This document shows, in pieces, positions 38,006-47,014 of a stretch of 64,000 bases of DNA. The notes beneath the pieces were generated by a model. It searched no databases. It was given only the letters and a program-made list of their open reading frames with translations, and was not told the DNA's origin. Position numbers and translations under genes: made by a program. Position 1 is the stretch's first letter. Each line of letters begins with the position of its first letter. Source of the DNA: an uncultured bacterium. Its GTDB lineage: Bacteria; Acidobacteriota; Aminicenantia; Aminicenantales; Saccharicenantaceae. The stretch is from assembly GCA_937920515.1 (NCBI GenBank), contig CALEUG010000001.1:19404-83403 (forward strand), read 5' to 3'.

Positions 38006-38977
38006 TTATTTTTTAATCTGGACTTTCAGGGTGGCGATAAAACTGTCCAGGAACTTAATCTTTTCTTCGTTCCGGGCCAGGGCCCGGGCCTTCTCCAGGT
38101 ATTCAACTGCCTTCGTCAGGTCGCCCTTGTTTATGTAACACCTGGCAATCATCTCCAGGGTGTCCAGGTCGTCGGACCTGGTGCTCAGAGCCTGCTCAAA
38201 GTAGCTCAGGGCTTCATCCACTTTATCCATTTCAAAAAGGGTCAGTCCCAGATTGTAAAGGTTGACCGCGTTGGCCGGGTCCAGCTCGACCGATTTTCTG
38301 TAGTTTTCGAGGGCTTTATCCATGTTCTTCAGGCTCTGGTAGCAGAAGCCGAGCTGCTGGTAGGCCGGGGCAAATTCCGGGGTCAGCTCGGTTACCCTGG
38401 TCAACTCCGGAATGGCCTCTTCGTAACGGTGCAAACGACCGAGGGTAACACCCAGGAGGTAATGAATGTTGGGATCGTCGGGATACCTGGCCGCCAGCTC
38501 CTGCAGCCTGGACAGGGCCGTTTCCAGGTCATTGCGGTTTATCATTTCCATGACCTCGGCCACCGCCTGCTTCAGTTCTTTCAGCGTGGTCAGCATTTTC
38601 AATTTTTCGGTGGAAGCCAGGATGATGGTCTCCATCTCCACCTTCTGCATTCTCTCCTGCGGCTGGGAAAAATCCCACTCGAAAGTCCTGGTCTCGTAGC
38701 CGTCCTTTTTAACCGTCACCTGGTACCGACCGTGGGGCAGACCCGACAGAACGTATTTCCCGCTCTTATCTGTCTTCACCCGGTAATTCCGGCTGGTGTT
38801 GAGGTCCTGGAGAAATATATCCACGCCCGCAAGGGGGTTGGATTCGGTATCAACCACTATTCCAAAAAGATGATATTCGCGGTACTGGCTGAAGCCAGAA
38901 GAACACAGCAGAAAAACCAGGATTGCCAGAAAAGAGAGCCTCCAGGCTCGATCCGGTAAAGATTTGCCTTTTTTCAT
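38006..38977 (-). CDS. Exported protein with carboxypeptidase-regulatory domain and TPR repeats
   Basis: A 323-residue protein: signal peptide (about 12-30, ending SGFSQ), a small CarboxypepD_reg beta sandwich (about 34-105; GIVVDTESNPLAGVDIFL) like that of the neighbouring receptor, and about five TPRs (about 150-310; AYQQLGFCYQSLKNMDKALENY). Such arrangements act as periplasmic scaffolds; no enzyme motif is present. The start codon overlaps the stop of the sulfatase-like gene (ATGA), so the two are translationally coupled and probably work together. Confidence 0.85.
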   Translation of the reverse strand: MKKGKSLPDRAWRLSFLAILVFLLCSSGFSQYREYHLFGIVVDTESNPLAGVDIFLQDLNTSRNYRVKTDKSGKYVLSGLPHGRYQVTVKKDGYETRTFEWDFSQPQERMQKVEMETIILASTEKLKMLTTLKELKQAVAEVMEMINRNDLETALSRLQELAARYPDDPNIHYLLGVTLGRLHRYEEAIPELTRVTELTPEFAPAYQQLGFCYQSLKNMDKALENYRKSVELDPANAVNLYNLGLTLFEMDKVDEALSYFEQALSTRSDDLDTLEMIARCYINKGDLTKAVEYLEKARALARNEEKIKFLDSFIATLKVQIKK

Positions 38978-41367
38978 CTTTTTGACTCCTCTCCCTGACT
39001 CTTGTATTGGTTGGCCCGGGTCAGGGCTTCCTGGACTCTTTGGGGTTGGCCCAGCCGGTTGTAAACGTCGGCCAGGAGAAAATACCCCAGTGCTTTGAGT
39101 TCGGATGTCCTGGCCCGGCTTAAGCCGGCCTTAACCAGCTCCAGGATTTCAGCCGGGTTATCGTTGCGGAGAAGTTTTCCCCGGGCCAGGAAAAGATAGC
39201 CCTCCGCCTCGGCCGGAGCCACTTTCATCACCTTCTCCATGTTCTCAAGATAACCATTGAAGTCGCCCTGCCTGAGCAAAAGTTTCCCCAGGTTGAAGCG
39301 GGCCCGGAAGTGGTCGGGATAATACTCGATCTCCCTGGAATAAGCTTCACAGGCCTCTTCAATTCTTCCCTGCTCTTCATACAATAAACCAAGATGAAAA
39401 TAAGTCAAAGGAAATTTTGGGTAATCCTGCAGCACCTGGCGCAGCAATTGTTCGGCCCGCGAATATTCCTTGAGCCCGATCAGGCAAACGGCCAGGTTAA
39501 GCACGTTGCGGGTCATCTTGGGCTGGATTTCAACCGCTTTCTCCAGGTAGGGCCGGGCCTTATCATGTTCCATCCTGGCCATGTAAACTTCCCCGATAAG
39601 AGTGTAGGCCTGGGTGTTGCGGTTATCTATGGACAGGGCTTTTTCAGAAAGGGCCACCACGTCATCGGCCCGGTCTTCCTCCAGCAGGATGTTGGCCAGG
39701 CCAATCAGGGCCTGAACTGAATTGGGGTCTTCTTTCAGTATTTCATCCAGGAGTGATTTAGCTTCTTCCCTGCGCCCGAGCTCGAGGTAACAGGTTGACA
39801 GCAGAAGGCGGGCCTGGGGAATCCCCGGTTCCAGCCCAAGGGCCTTTTCCAGGTTCCGGGCGGCCTGGCTGTACTGCTCGCGGTTGATGAGGTCTCCGGC
39901 CTGCTGGATAAGCTCATAGACTTCAAGCTTATCCTTCGGGTCAGCCAGCTCCCGGGCCGGCCTGGTTTTCATCCTGACCGAAGCCCCGATATAGCCCAGG
40001 GCCGCCAGCCTTTCCACTGTTTCCGAATCCAGATTGGCAGCCTGGGGCTCGGGTGCCCCCAGGCTTATTTTCTCAACCAGGGTATCAAGTTCCCTTTTTA
40101 ACCTCAGCCCGACTCCGGGATACCTGTTCTGAACATCGATTAGCTCTTTCGGGTCATTTCTCAGGTTGTAAAGTTCCGGACGCGGGGCATCTATGAACTT
40201 GAACTCGGGAGTCCTTAACCCCAGAAGAGGACTCCAGCCGTAATGAAGATTTGGACTCAGGGATTCACTGTAGGCCGGGATTTCCCTTTCCTTTTTTCCA
40301 AACATCAACCCGAGAAGTGACCGGCCCTGGGTGACCGGAACCTTAAGGCCGGCCATCCCGGCCATGGTCGGCAACAGGTCGACGACGCTGACCTGAACCG
40401 ACACCCTGGTCCCCTGAAGTTTTCGGTGAGGACTGACCACGATGAGCGGCACATGAACGGCATAGTCATAGATGAAATAACCGTGGGCCAGTTCACCGTG
40501 ATCGCCCAGGCCCTCGCCGTGGTCACCCACCAGAATTATGATGGTCTTCCGGTCCAGTTCTCTGCTCTTCAGCCAGGAATACAGCCGGCCGATCTGTTCG
40601 TCCATAAAAGCTATCTCCCCGTCATAAAGGCTGACCGGCGGATAATACCTGTATTGTGAAAAATAGGGCTCCGGAGGCTCGTAGGGCAGGTGCGGGTCGT
40701 AGAGATGAACCCAGGCGAAGAAAGGCTGGCCGCGATTCTCTTCCAGCCACTTCAGGGCCGAATCCACCACCTCGTTTCCCGGCCGCTGGACCGTGCCCAG
40801 ATCCAGTTGCCTGTATTTCTTCAGGTTGAACTGGTCGTCATAATAATCAAACCCCTGCTTCAATCCCCAGCGGCCGTCCAGGACAAAGGCGGCAATAAAG
40901 GCCGCTGTTTTATAACCGGCCGCCGCAAAAATTTCAGCGGCCGTGGTCTGGTCATCAGAAAGGGCATTATTGCCATTGACCCTTACCCCGTGATAGGGCG
41001 GATAATAGCCGGTCAGTATGGAGCAATGCGCCGGCAAAGTCAGGGGCGAGACGGTGGCGCATTGTTCAAAGACCACCCCGCGCTGGCCGAGCTCATTGAG
41101 ATGCGGAGTCTGCACCCCGTTATATCCGTAAAGCGGCAGGTGATCGGCCCTGGTGGTATCCATGGTTATCAGCAGAACGCTGGGTTTTTCCACTCCCCGC
41201 GTTTTCCAGTAGCGCCCCAGCGAAGAAGACGGCTGAAGCCAGAACCTGAAGACCAGCCAGACACCGGCAATAAGAATGGCCGGGGTTAGCAAGATGACCC
41301 AGATAGAACGTCTTCCCCTGGCCGTTTGTTCGTGACTGGCCTTCTGAATCTTATCCTTCCTGCTCAT
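38974..41367 (-). CDS. Membrane-anchored sulfatase-like (alkaline phosphatase superfamily) protein with TPR repeats
   Basis: A 797-residue protein with one N-terminal membrane segment (about 20-42), a sulfatase-fold domain (about 60-400) and about eight TPRs (about 470-790). Metal ligands are seen in LLITMDTTRADH (Asp70) and GDHGEGLGDHGE. The nucleophile position, Cys/Ser in the CxPSR signature of formylglycine sulfatases, is Thr110 in PLTLPAHCSILTG, so maturation to formylglycine is not possible. Threonine nucleophiles occur in phosphoglycerol and phosphoethanolamine transferases, so a phospho- or transferase activity is likelier than sulfate removal. The domain faces the periplasm. Coupled to the downstream TPR gene. 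Confidence 0.85.
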   Translation of the reverse strand: MSRKDKIQKASHEQTARGRRSIWVILLTPAILIAGVWLVFRFWLQPSSSLGRYWKTRGVEKPSVLLITMDTTRADHLPLYGYNGVQTPHLNELGQRGVVFEQCATVSPLTLPAHCSILTGYYPPYHGVRVNGNNALSDDQTTAAEIFAAAGYKTAAFIAAFVLDGRWGLKQGFDYYDDQFNLKKYRQLDLGTVQRPGNEVVDSALKWLEENRGQPFFAWVHLYDPHLPYEPPEPYFSQYRYYPPVSLYDGEIAFMDEQIGRLYSWLKSRELDRKTIIILVGDHGEGLGDHGELAHGYFIYDYAVHVPLIVVSPHRKLQGTRVSVQVSVVDLLPTMAGMAGLKVPVTQGRSLLGLMFGKKEREIPAYSESLSPNLHYGWSPLLGLRTPEFKFIDAPRPELYNLRNDPKELIDVQNRYPGVGLRLKRELDTLVEKISLGAPEPQAANLDSETVERLAALGYIGASVRMKTRPARELADPKDKLEVYELIQQAGDLINREQYSQAARNLEKALGLEPGIPQARLLLSTCYLELGRREEAKSLLDEILKEDPNSVQALIGLANILLEEDRADDVVALSEKALSIDNRNTQAYTLIGEVYMARMEHDKARPYLEKAVEIQPKMTRNVLNLAVCLIGLKEYSRAEQLLRQVLQDYPKFPLTYFHLGLLYEEQGRIEEACEAYSREIEYYPDHFRARFNLGKLLLRQGDFNGYLENMEKVMKVAPAEAEGYLFLARGKLLRNDNPAEILELVKAGLSRARTSELKALGYFLLADVYNRLGQPQRVQEALTRANQYKSQGEESKR

Positions 41368-41650
41368 GCCTCACCCGCAGCTTATAACCTTCACTGAGAA
41401 TATACACGCCCGAAAAGAGGTGGCTGATACCAGAAAGGGGTTAAGAACAAAGACCCGGTCTGTTTGCCAGCACTTAACTTTTCTGACCAAGCCAAAACCT
41501 CTTTTAGATTTCCCATCTGTCCTGAATTCCCTGCAGGCAGCTTACAGCCAGAAATTAACCTGGCGGGTCTGGCTCCAGTTCTGGCCATAGACCGATTGAC
41601 CGGGCTGCCTGCGCCCTTGCGGTAACAGCGACCATACTCTTTTCCATCCA

Positions 41651-44260
41651 TTATTTTTCGGTCATGAGGAAGGCGCGGTAAACAGCCCAGACTGCTCCCG
41701 GCCTCATATACTTCATTGCCCGGAAAAGGTTTTGCCCGTATTTTTGAGCTGGGTTATTCCAGACCTGTTCTTCCGGGTTGAGATAGGCTTCTGGAGTCTT
41801 GAAAAAATAGCCCTGTCCTTCAGGGCTCCAGACCACCCGGTAAATCCCGTAGGCTGTCTGCCAGGCTTCTTTTTTCAAACCGTGGAGCAGGCAGTTGGCC
41901 GAAAAAGTGTAGGTTGTGCCAACCCAGACCTCGTCGCCCTGCTGGCTCAAAAGTTGCCGGCCTGAAGCCGTCCGGCCGTTGACCGCTCCCATCAGGCCGT
42001 CGCCAAAACCGGCCACGTTGTTCTGGAAAATGGTGGTCAGGGCTTTTTTCACCTTATCAGGGCTGACTATCGGTTCCCTGTCTTCCAGGCCAAGCAGGCC
42101 GGCGTACCAGGCACCGAACAGCTGGTCGGTCATGATGTCATCAGTATAACTGTCGATATGAAAATAGCCTTTCTCCTCGTTCCAGAGCTTCAGAATCTCT
42201 TCCCGACCAGCTTTGAGCCAGTCGGCATATCTCTTCTGAACTTTATCCACGCTTAAACCCTCGACCTGGCTTATCCCCTGTTCCAGAAGCAGGTCACCGA
42301 GCTTTATGGTCGCTTTTAAGGACGCCAGCCACAGCAGGCCTACATAGGCGCTGGTGCCCTTCATCCGCCAGGTGTCATAGGTCTGGTCGGGAATGGCCTC
42401 GTTCTGTGGAATATGAGAGACCGGATGGCCGAACTTTTTCTTTAGGGTATCCAGGGCCAGGACCGAAGCCGAAAAAACTTCCCTAAGATAATCGGGGTCT
42501 TCACGCCCGGAAGCCAGGTAATCCCTGAGGGCCCGCAGCGGGAACTTGGGGTTGAGGTCCTTCCAGGCATTACCGTTCTGCCAGTCAAAGGCGTTGAGCA
42601 CCACCCAGGGCCGAACCCGTGGTGAGCCCAGGTCGTGGGGAATCATCCCCGGCTCCTTGTTGATGTTCCAGTAATAGCCTTTCTTGTCTGGAGGGACCTC
42701 TCCCGGGAAGGTCTCATTATACTGATAGACCTTATAGGCCGGGTCCAGGAATCTTATGGTCCGGGCAAAATACCTGATATTACGCCATTCCAGCTCCGGC
42801 CAGAGTTCCAGCAATTGCCAGCAGTAGGAATCAACGTCAAAGGTTCCGTACATCAGATAATCGGCGCTCTCCAGATAGGTGAACAGGTCGGTGGAAGCCT
42901 CCCAGACCCCGGTTTCTGAAAGAATGTAGAGTTCGTTGAACAGGAGCTGTTTGAACCAGGGTGGAAGACGTTTCTGATTAAGAACCTGAGCCTGCCAGCT
43001 GTCAATGGCTTTTTCCCATTCGGAATACCTGTCGAGGGCCTCAAAGGCTATCTTCAGGGCCTGCTGGCCGTCATCGCCGAAAAATTCCGTGTATTTTTTG
43101 CGGTATTTAACGCCTCTTTCAAATTCGTAAAAGGGAAAATCCCAGCTGACAACAAACGGAAGCTCGACCTTCTGTCCCGGTTTCAGTTTCAGGGACACGG
43201 ACAGGGCCGAGGCGGTCCGACCGCTGCCTGCAGTCCTGGCGGATTTCTCCGAGGGCAGGCGGCCGCTGCTGGCAAAAGGCTCCATGACTTCAGAGCCATC
43301 GCCGGTCGGGTCAAAATCGACGAGGTGGGTGACCGCCGCTCCAGGGATTTCCAGGGTGGCAATTCCCATGGTTCCGCTGAGAGCATTGCCTGTCCTAAGG
43401 TCAAGTCCCTTCCGCTGGAAGAGAATCCCCTTCTTCTGGCCTTCGCTCCTGAACTCGCTGAAGTTGCCCTGGCTCTTTTTATCCCAGACAAACTGAGTCT
43501 GGGGTACCGTTCCGCCAGGCCAAACAGCTTCCCAGCCAACCATGTTCTCCCAGGTGAGCATCAGGGAGACTTCGACTTCAGCTCTGGAATGGTTATGAAT
43601 TATCCATTTATAAACGGCCACCGGGTAACTGCTTTCTCTGTAGTTATGCGGAATGACCGGCGAGAACTGGACTACGGCCAGATGGACCGGCCAGTCTTTT
43701 TTCTTTTCAAAAGAAAAACCACTCTTCGGATAAAGCGCAAAATAGTCTCCACTGCCCGGGGGCAGGCCATAGTTCCAGCTCTGCAACACTTTTTCGGGTT
43801 TATCGGCGGAGACCGTCTGGACAATTTTCTGGTTTCCCTTTTTTATGAAAACATGGAAAGCATCGGCCGGCAGCCAGTCGTCAACGAACCAGCCTGACTT
43901 TAAGAACCAGTAACGGAAATTGCCGCTGATGGTCCATTCGTAGCCGCCGGAACCCAGACCGCCCACCGGGCAGGAGCTGCCTTCAGCATTATTATCAATG
44001 TTGCCGGCGGCCGAGGTCCTTCCAAACTTTTCCATTTTATAGCCAAAAGGCCTGGTAAAGGCGCAGTCCGGGAATCCGGCCAGGTTGGCCGGGGCCGGCT
44101 GAAACCTGAATTCAAAACCCGGAAGAACCTGTTTTCCCTTCTCCCCACCTGCCTGACCCGAAAAGAGGTTGCCTCTTCCGAGCAGAACCAGGACAGATAG
44201 AAAGGCCAGCAGGCAGAAAAAACGTGCTGCTTGAAACTTTAAAATACTTTGATTTCTCAT
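41651..44260 (-). CDS. Secreted GH116 beta-glucosidase/glucosylceramidase-type enzyme
   Basis: An 869-residue hydrolase with a signal peptide (about 10-38). The N-terminal beta domain has VGGLGSGGYEWTISG, and the (alpha/alpha)6 domain matches GH116 (human GBA2, TxGH116): the nucleophile should be Glu464 in TYLESADYLMYGTFD, followed by IPHDLGSP, and the acid/base Asp629 in DQTYDTW. GH116 enzymes cleave beta-glucosides or beta-xylosides. An in-frame GTG lies nine bases upstream, but GGTGGGGG fits the ATG at 44260. It starts 12 bases after the nagA stop codon, so the two are co-transcribed. Confidence 0.9.
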   Translation of the reverse strand: MRNQSILKFQAARFFCLLAFLSVLVLLGRGNLFSGQAGGEKGKQVLPGFEFRFQPAPANLAGFPDCAFTRPFGYKMEKFGRTSAAGNIDNNAEGSSCPVGGLGSGGYEWTISGNFRYWFLKSGWFVDDWLPADAFHVFIKKGNQKIVQTVSADKPEKVLQSWNYGLPPGSGDYFALYPKSGFSFEKKKDWPVHLAVVQFSPVIPHNYRESSYPVAVYKWIIHNHSRAEVEVSLMLTWENMVGWEAVWPGGTVPQTQFVWDKKSQGNFSEFRSEGQKKGILFQRKGLDLRTGNALSGTMGIATLEIPGAAVTHLVDFDPTGDGSEVMEPFASSGRLPSEKSARTAGSGRTASALSVSLKLKPGQKVELPFVVSWDFPFYEFERGVKYRKKYTEFFGDDGQQALKIAFEALDRYSEWEKAIDSWQAQVLNQKRLPPWFKQLLFNELYILSETGVWEASTDLFTYLESADYLMYGTFDVDSYCWQLLELWPELEWRNIRYFARTIRFLDPAYKVYQYNETFPGEVPPDKKGYYWNINKEPGMIPHDLGSPRVRPWVVLNAFDWQNGNAWKDLNPKFPLRALRDYLASGREDPDYLREVFSASVLALDTLKKKFGHPVSHIPQNEAIPDQTYDTWRMKGTSAYVGLLWLASLKATIKLGDLLLEQGISQVEGLSVDKVQKRYADWLKAGREEILKLWNEEKGYFHIDSYTDDIMTDQLFGAWYAGLLGLEDREPIVSPDKVKKALTTIFQNNVAGFGDGLMGAVNGRTASGRQLLSQQGDEVWVGTTYTFSANCLLHGLKKEAWQTAYGIYRVVWSPEGQGYFFKTPEAYLNPEEQVWNNPAQKYGQNLFRAMKYMRPGAVWAVYRAFLMTEK

Positions 44261-44271
44261 TTCCCCCACCT

Positions 44272-45438
44272 TTATTCCCTATCGGGAAACACTTTCTTTC
44301 CCCTTAAATATGTGGCCACTGTCTCAAAGTTAGAGTCGAAGACAGCCACGCTGGCCAGCTTGCCGGGTTCCAGGCTGCCCATTGTCTTGTCCAGCTCAAC
44401 GCTTTCGGCCGGGGTCAGCGAAGCCATCCTGACCACCGCCGGCAAAGGCAGGCCAGTCCATTTGCGGACGTTTCTTATAGCCTGGTTCAAACGCAGCACC
44501 GAGCCGGCCAGAACTCCCGAGTCCTTGAGCCTGACCTCGGCCCCTTTCAGCACAATCTGCATATCCCCCCAGTCGTATGTTCCATCGGGCAGACCGGCTG
44601 CCTTTAGCGAATCGGTGATCAGGCAGGTGCGTTCGGGACCCTTGCGGAACACGGCCAAACGGATAAAAGACGGATGAACATGGATGCCGTCGGTTATCAG
44701 CTCGGCAAAGACCCGGTCGCTGTCCAGGACTGCTCCCGGCCCGCCAGGCTCCCGGTGATGGAATTCCCGCCAGGCGTTAAAAAGATGGGTGGCATGGTTG
44801 GCCCCGGCCTCAATCGCCCTGGTGGCTTCATCATAGGTGGCATCCGAATGTCCGATTGATACCACCCAGCCCAGACCCACCATCCGGGGAATAAACTCCA
44901 GGTTGCGCCCGGCTTCCGGCGCCATGGTGATAAGAGTTTTAAGCGGACCGAGGGCAGCCTGCAGCCTCTCCAGGTCTCTTTCCTGTATTTCCCTTACGTA
45001 TTTCGGGTCCTGGGCTCCTTTTCTTTTCAGGCTGACGTAAGGCCCTTCCAGGTGGATTCCGGCAATATCCGAGGGCAGGTCCTCTCCTGCGGCCTCCCTG
45101 ACTGTTTCAATGGCTCTGATGACCTTTTCCAGAGAGGCGGTCAGGGTGGTCGGGAAAAAGGCAGTCACGCCACAGGCCGCCTGGTGCCCGGCTATTTCTT
45201 TCAGGCCGGCCACCTCCAGATCCATGACTTCACGTCCCAGAGCTCCATGCAGGTGAATATCTACCAGTCCGGGTGAAACCCAGTGACCGCTGTAATCCTG
45301 TAAATCGGCGGAAGGCAGGTCGTTTCCCTGGCCTGCTTCTCTAACTTCTTTTATAACCCCGTTGTCGATCAGCAGCCAGCCGTTTTCAATAATTCTATCG
45401 GGCAGGATTAAATTCCCTCTGATAACTTTTCGTTTCAT
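44272..45438 (-). CDS. nagA: N-acetylglucosamine-6-phosphate deacetylase
   Basis: A 388-residue amidohydrolase that converts GlcNAc-6-phosphate to glucosamine-6-phosphate in the cytoplasm. Visible motifs are DIHLHG, HLEGPYVS, SIGHSDATYDEA, HLFNAW and the catalytic Asp in LITDSLKAAG. In-frame ATG codons lie at 45465 and 45438; only the latter has a purine-rich GGGAG upstream, so I chose it. The gene leads a two-gene unit with the secreted GH116 enzyme. No nagB is in the window. The GHMP/PTS genes elsewhere and the glycosidases around it fit amino-sugar catabolism. Confidence 0.93.
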   Translation of the reverse strand: MKRKVIRGNLILPDRIIENGWLLIDNGVIKEVREAGQGNDLPSADLQDYSGHWVSPGLVDIHLHGALGREVMDLEVAGLKEIAGHQAACGVTAFFPTTLTASLEKVIRAIETVREAAGEDLPSDIAGIHLEGPYVSLKRKGAQDPKYVREIQERDLERLQAALGPLKTLITMAPEAGRNLEFIPRMVGLGWVVSIGHSDATYDEATRAIEAGANHATHLFNAWREFHHREPGGPGAVLDSDRVFAELITDGIHVHPSFIRLAVFRKGPERTCLITDSLKAAGLPDGTYDWGDMQIVLKGAEVRLKDSGVLAGSVLRLNQAIRNVRKWTGLPLPAVVRMASLTPAESVELDKTMGSLEPGKLASVAVFDSNFETVATYLRGKKVFPDRE

Positions 45439-45712
45439 CTGCTTTTTCTCCCGGATTAAAACCATTCAGCTACTTACTATATAAATTTTACCACTTTTAC
45501 CACCTCTCCGGTTAATCCTAAAATCTCCCGGCACGAATGGTGGCGGGCAACAAGTCAGCTCGATAAAAACGTGGACAACTCGGCAGGCTTCTGATTGAAA
45601 AACTGGCAGTCAACTCCATCATTCTGGCCAATTATATTCCAGCAACCACGCCTGCCGGCAAGGATCTCAGAATATTTCAGGTAACAGCTCTTCTGTTGAC
45701 GAATGCTCTGTC

Positions 45713-46594
45713 TCAGTCTATTTTTATCCGGCCCTGTTCCCTCAGATCACGGTAGCTGAGCAGCTTTATATTCCGTTTGGCTATGACCTTCTTGACTCTG
45801 GGGCTGGTTATGGCTTTGACTTCGGCCGATCGGTATTTATAGACATCTTTCAACCCGTCGGGGTTCAGGTCAACGATGGCCTTTTCTTCTGGGGTGTCCA
45901 GCCCGGGATGAACCACCAGCAGGTAAAGGCCAGGTCTGGCCGTTTGCAGCTTCTCTATCAACACTCTTTCTTTTTGCCCGGGTTCAACCGCGTAGATGTC
46001 GAAAAATTCCCGGTCCTCACCACACTGGCCGGAAATGGGCAGCCCGTATTCCCTGGCTATCTTCCGGACGACAGCCCTGTATTCTTCCCTGGTTTCCAGG
46101 CTGTCCATGTGGGTATCAAGATAATCAAGGCGCAGGCCGCAGCTTAAAGCCCGGTCGACCTGGGCCCGGAGTTCCTTTTCCAGTTCCTCTATACTCGGAT
46201 TATTATCCAGAAAAGCCCGGGCCGTCGGGAAAAAATAACCATCCCTGTCGACCAGGCTCGGGACCAGGTTAAAGGGCAGAACCGGACGCCAGCGATAATC
46301 CCGCCATTCGGCGTTGACACAGAGATGAACTCCCACCGACCATAGCCTGTTTTCCCGGCAGCGCCTGGCCGCATCCTCAAACCAGGGAGAAGGAACGATC
46401 AGGCCCCCGGCAGTCAGGATCCCCCGGTTAAAGGCCAGCTCGAAGGCTTCGTTGGCCGAATGGGTCATTCCCATATCATCGCCGCGAACGATGAGCTCCA
46501 CCGCCTGTCCCGCCTGCTTCCCGTCCCGGGCGAAAAGAACCATAAGTGCCAGGGCACCCAGAAAAACTATCCAGGTACTGGCTTTCCTTTTCAT
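45713..46594 (-). CDS. ChbG/YdjC-family carbohydrate deacetylase, exported
   Basis: A 293-residue polysaccharide-deacetylase-fold enzyme. It has the family metal site: Asp-Asp in RGDDMGMTHS near the start of the domain, His in VGVHLCVNAEW and His in DYLDTHMDS. E. coli ChbG removes one acetyl group from chitobiose-6-phosphate in the cytoplasm; here a signal peptide (about 1-31, ending DGKQAGQA) implies periplasmic action on unphosphorylated sugars. The frame begins five codons earlier, but AGGAGGG is placed for the ATG at 46594. It lies upstream of nagA-GH116 but about 275 bases away. Confidence 0.86.
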   Translation of the reverse strand: MKRKASTWIVFLGALALMVLFARDGKQAGQAVELIVRGDDMGMTHSANEAFELAFNRGILTAGGLIVPSPWFEDAARRCRENRLWSVGVHLCVNAEWRDYRWRPVLPFNLVPSLVDRDGYFFPTARAFLDNNPSIEELEKELRAQVDRALSCGLRLDYLDTHMDSLETREEYRAVVRKIAREYGLPISGQCGEDREFFDIYAVEPGQKERVLIEKLQTARPGLYLLVVHPGLDTPEEKAIVDLNPDGLKDVYKYRSAEVKAITSPRVKKVIAKRNIKLLSYRDLREQGRIKID

Positions 46595-47014
46595 CAGGAC
46601 CCTCCTCATAAAAACACAGTGCCTGAATTCATGTACAATGTCAAACCTTCGAGTTTAGCACCATTAAATCAGGACTTTCCATTGCCCCTGTTCTTTTCAT
46701 CAGCCTATCTTTTCAGGCTTTTCTGTAATCATGGCTACTCCACCCCATATTTTACCCTGCTGATTTGTTCAATCAGCTATTCAAAAAGAACTTTCATTCC
46801 CTCCATTTTAAGGCTCTTACTTTTTTTATTTTCCTTTGGCACCATCAATTGCAGGACCGGTATCATGGTCAGGTTGAAAAGCGGCACCAGCAACCCCACC
46901 CGCAGCGAATCCTTTTTAATGTATCTGTTGAGCATTCCGTCCTATTCACTGCTGACAGCACCGACTAATTCTTTTTTCTCTACGAAATTATTAAAGAGCT
47001 TACAGCAGACCATT
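46595..47014. other. Intergenic region, AT-richer than its surroundings
   Basis: This gap separates the GH42 gene from the ChbG-type gene, both on the minus strand. It is visibly poorer in GC than the genes. A frame running into the GH42 gene on the opposite strand has no start signal and is not called. I see no terminator or promoter of quality. Confidence 0.4.

Noticed and set aside
37925..38959. A 344-codon plus-strand open frame opposite the TPR/CarboxypepD_reg gene
   Set aside because: The minus-strand frame has a signal peptide, TPRs and ATGA coupling to its neighbour; the antisense reading is featureless.
41651..44260. Suspected loss of the GH116 nucleophile, because the Glu-Tyr of GBA2 (GQEY) reads ADY here
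   Set aside because: Spacing to the conserved Asp in TFD (11 residues) indicates that the nucleophile is the earlier Glu in YLE, which is present as Glu464.
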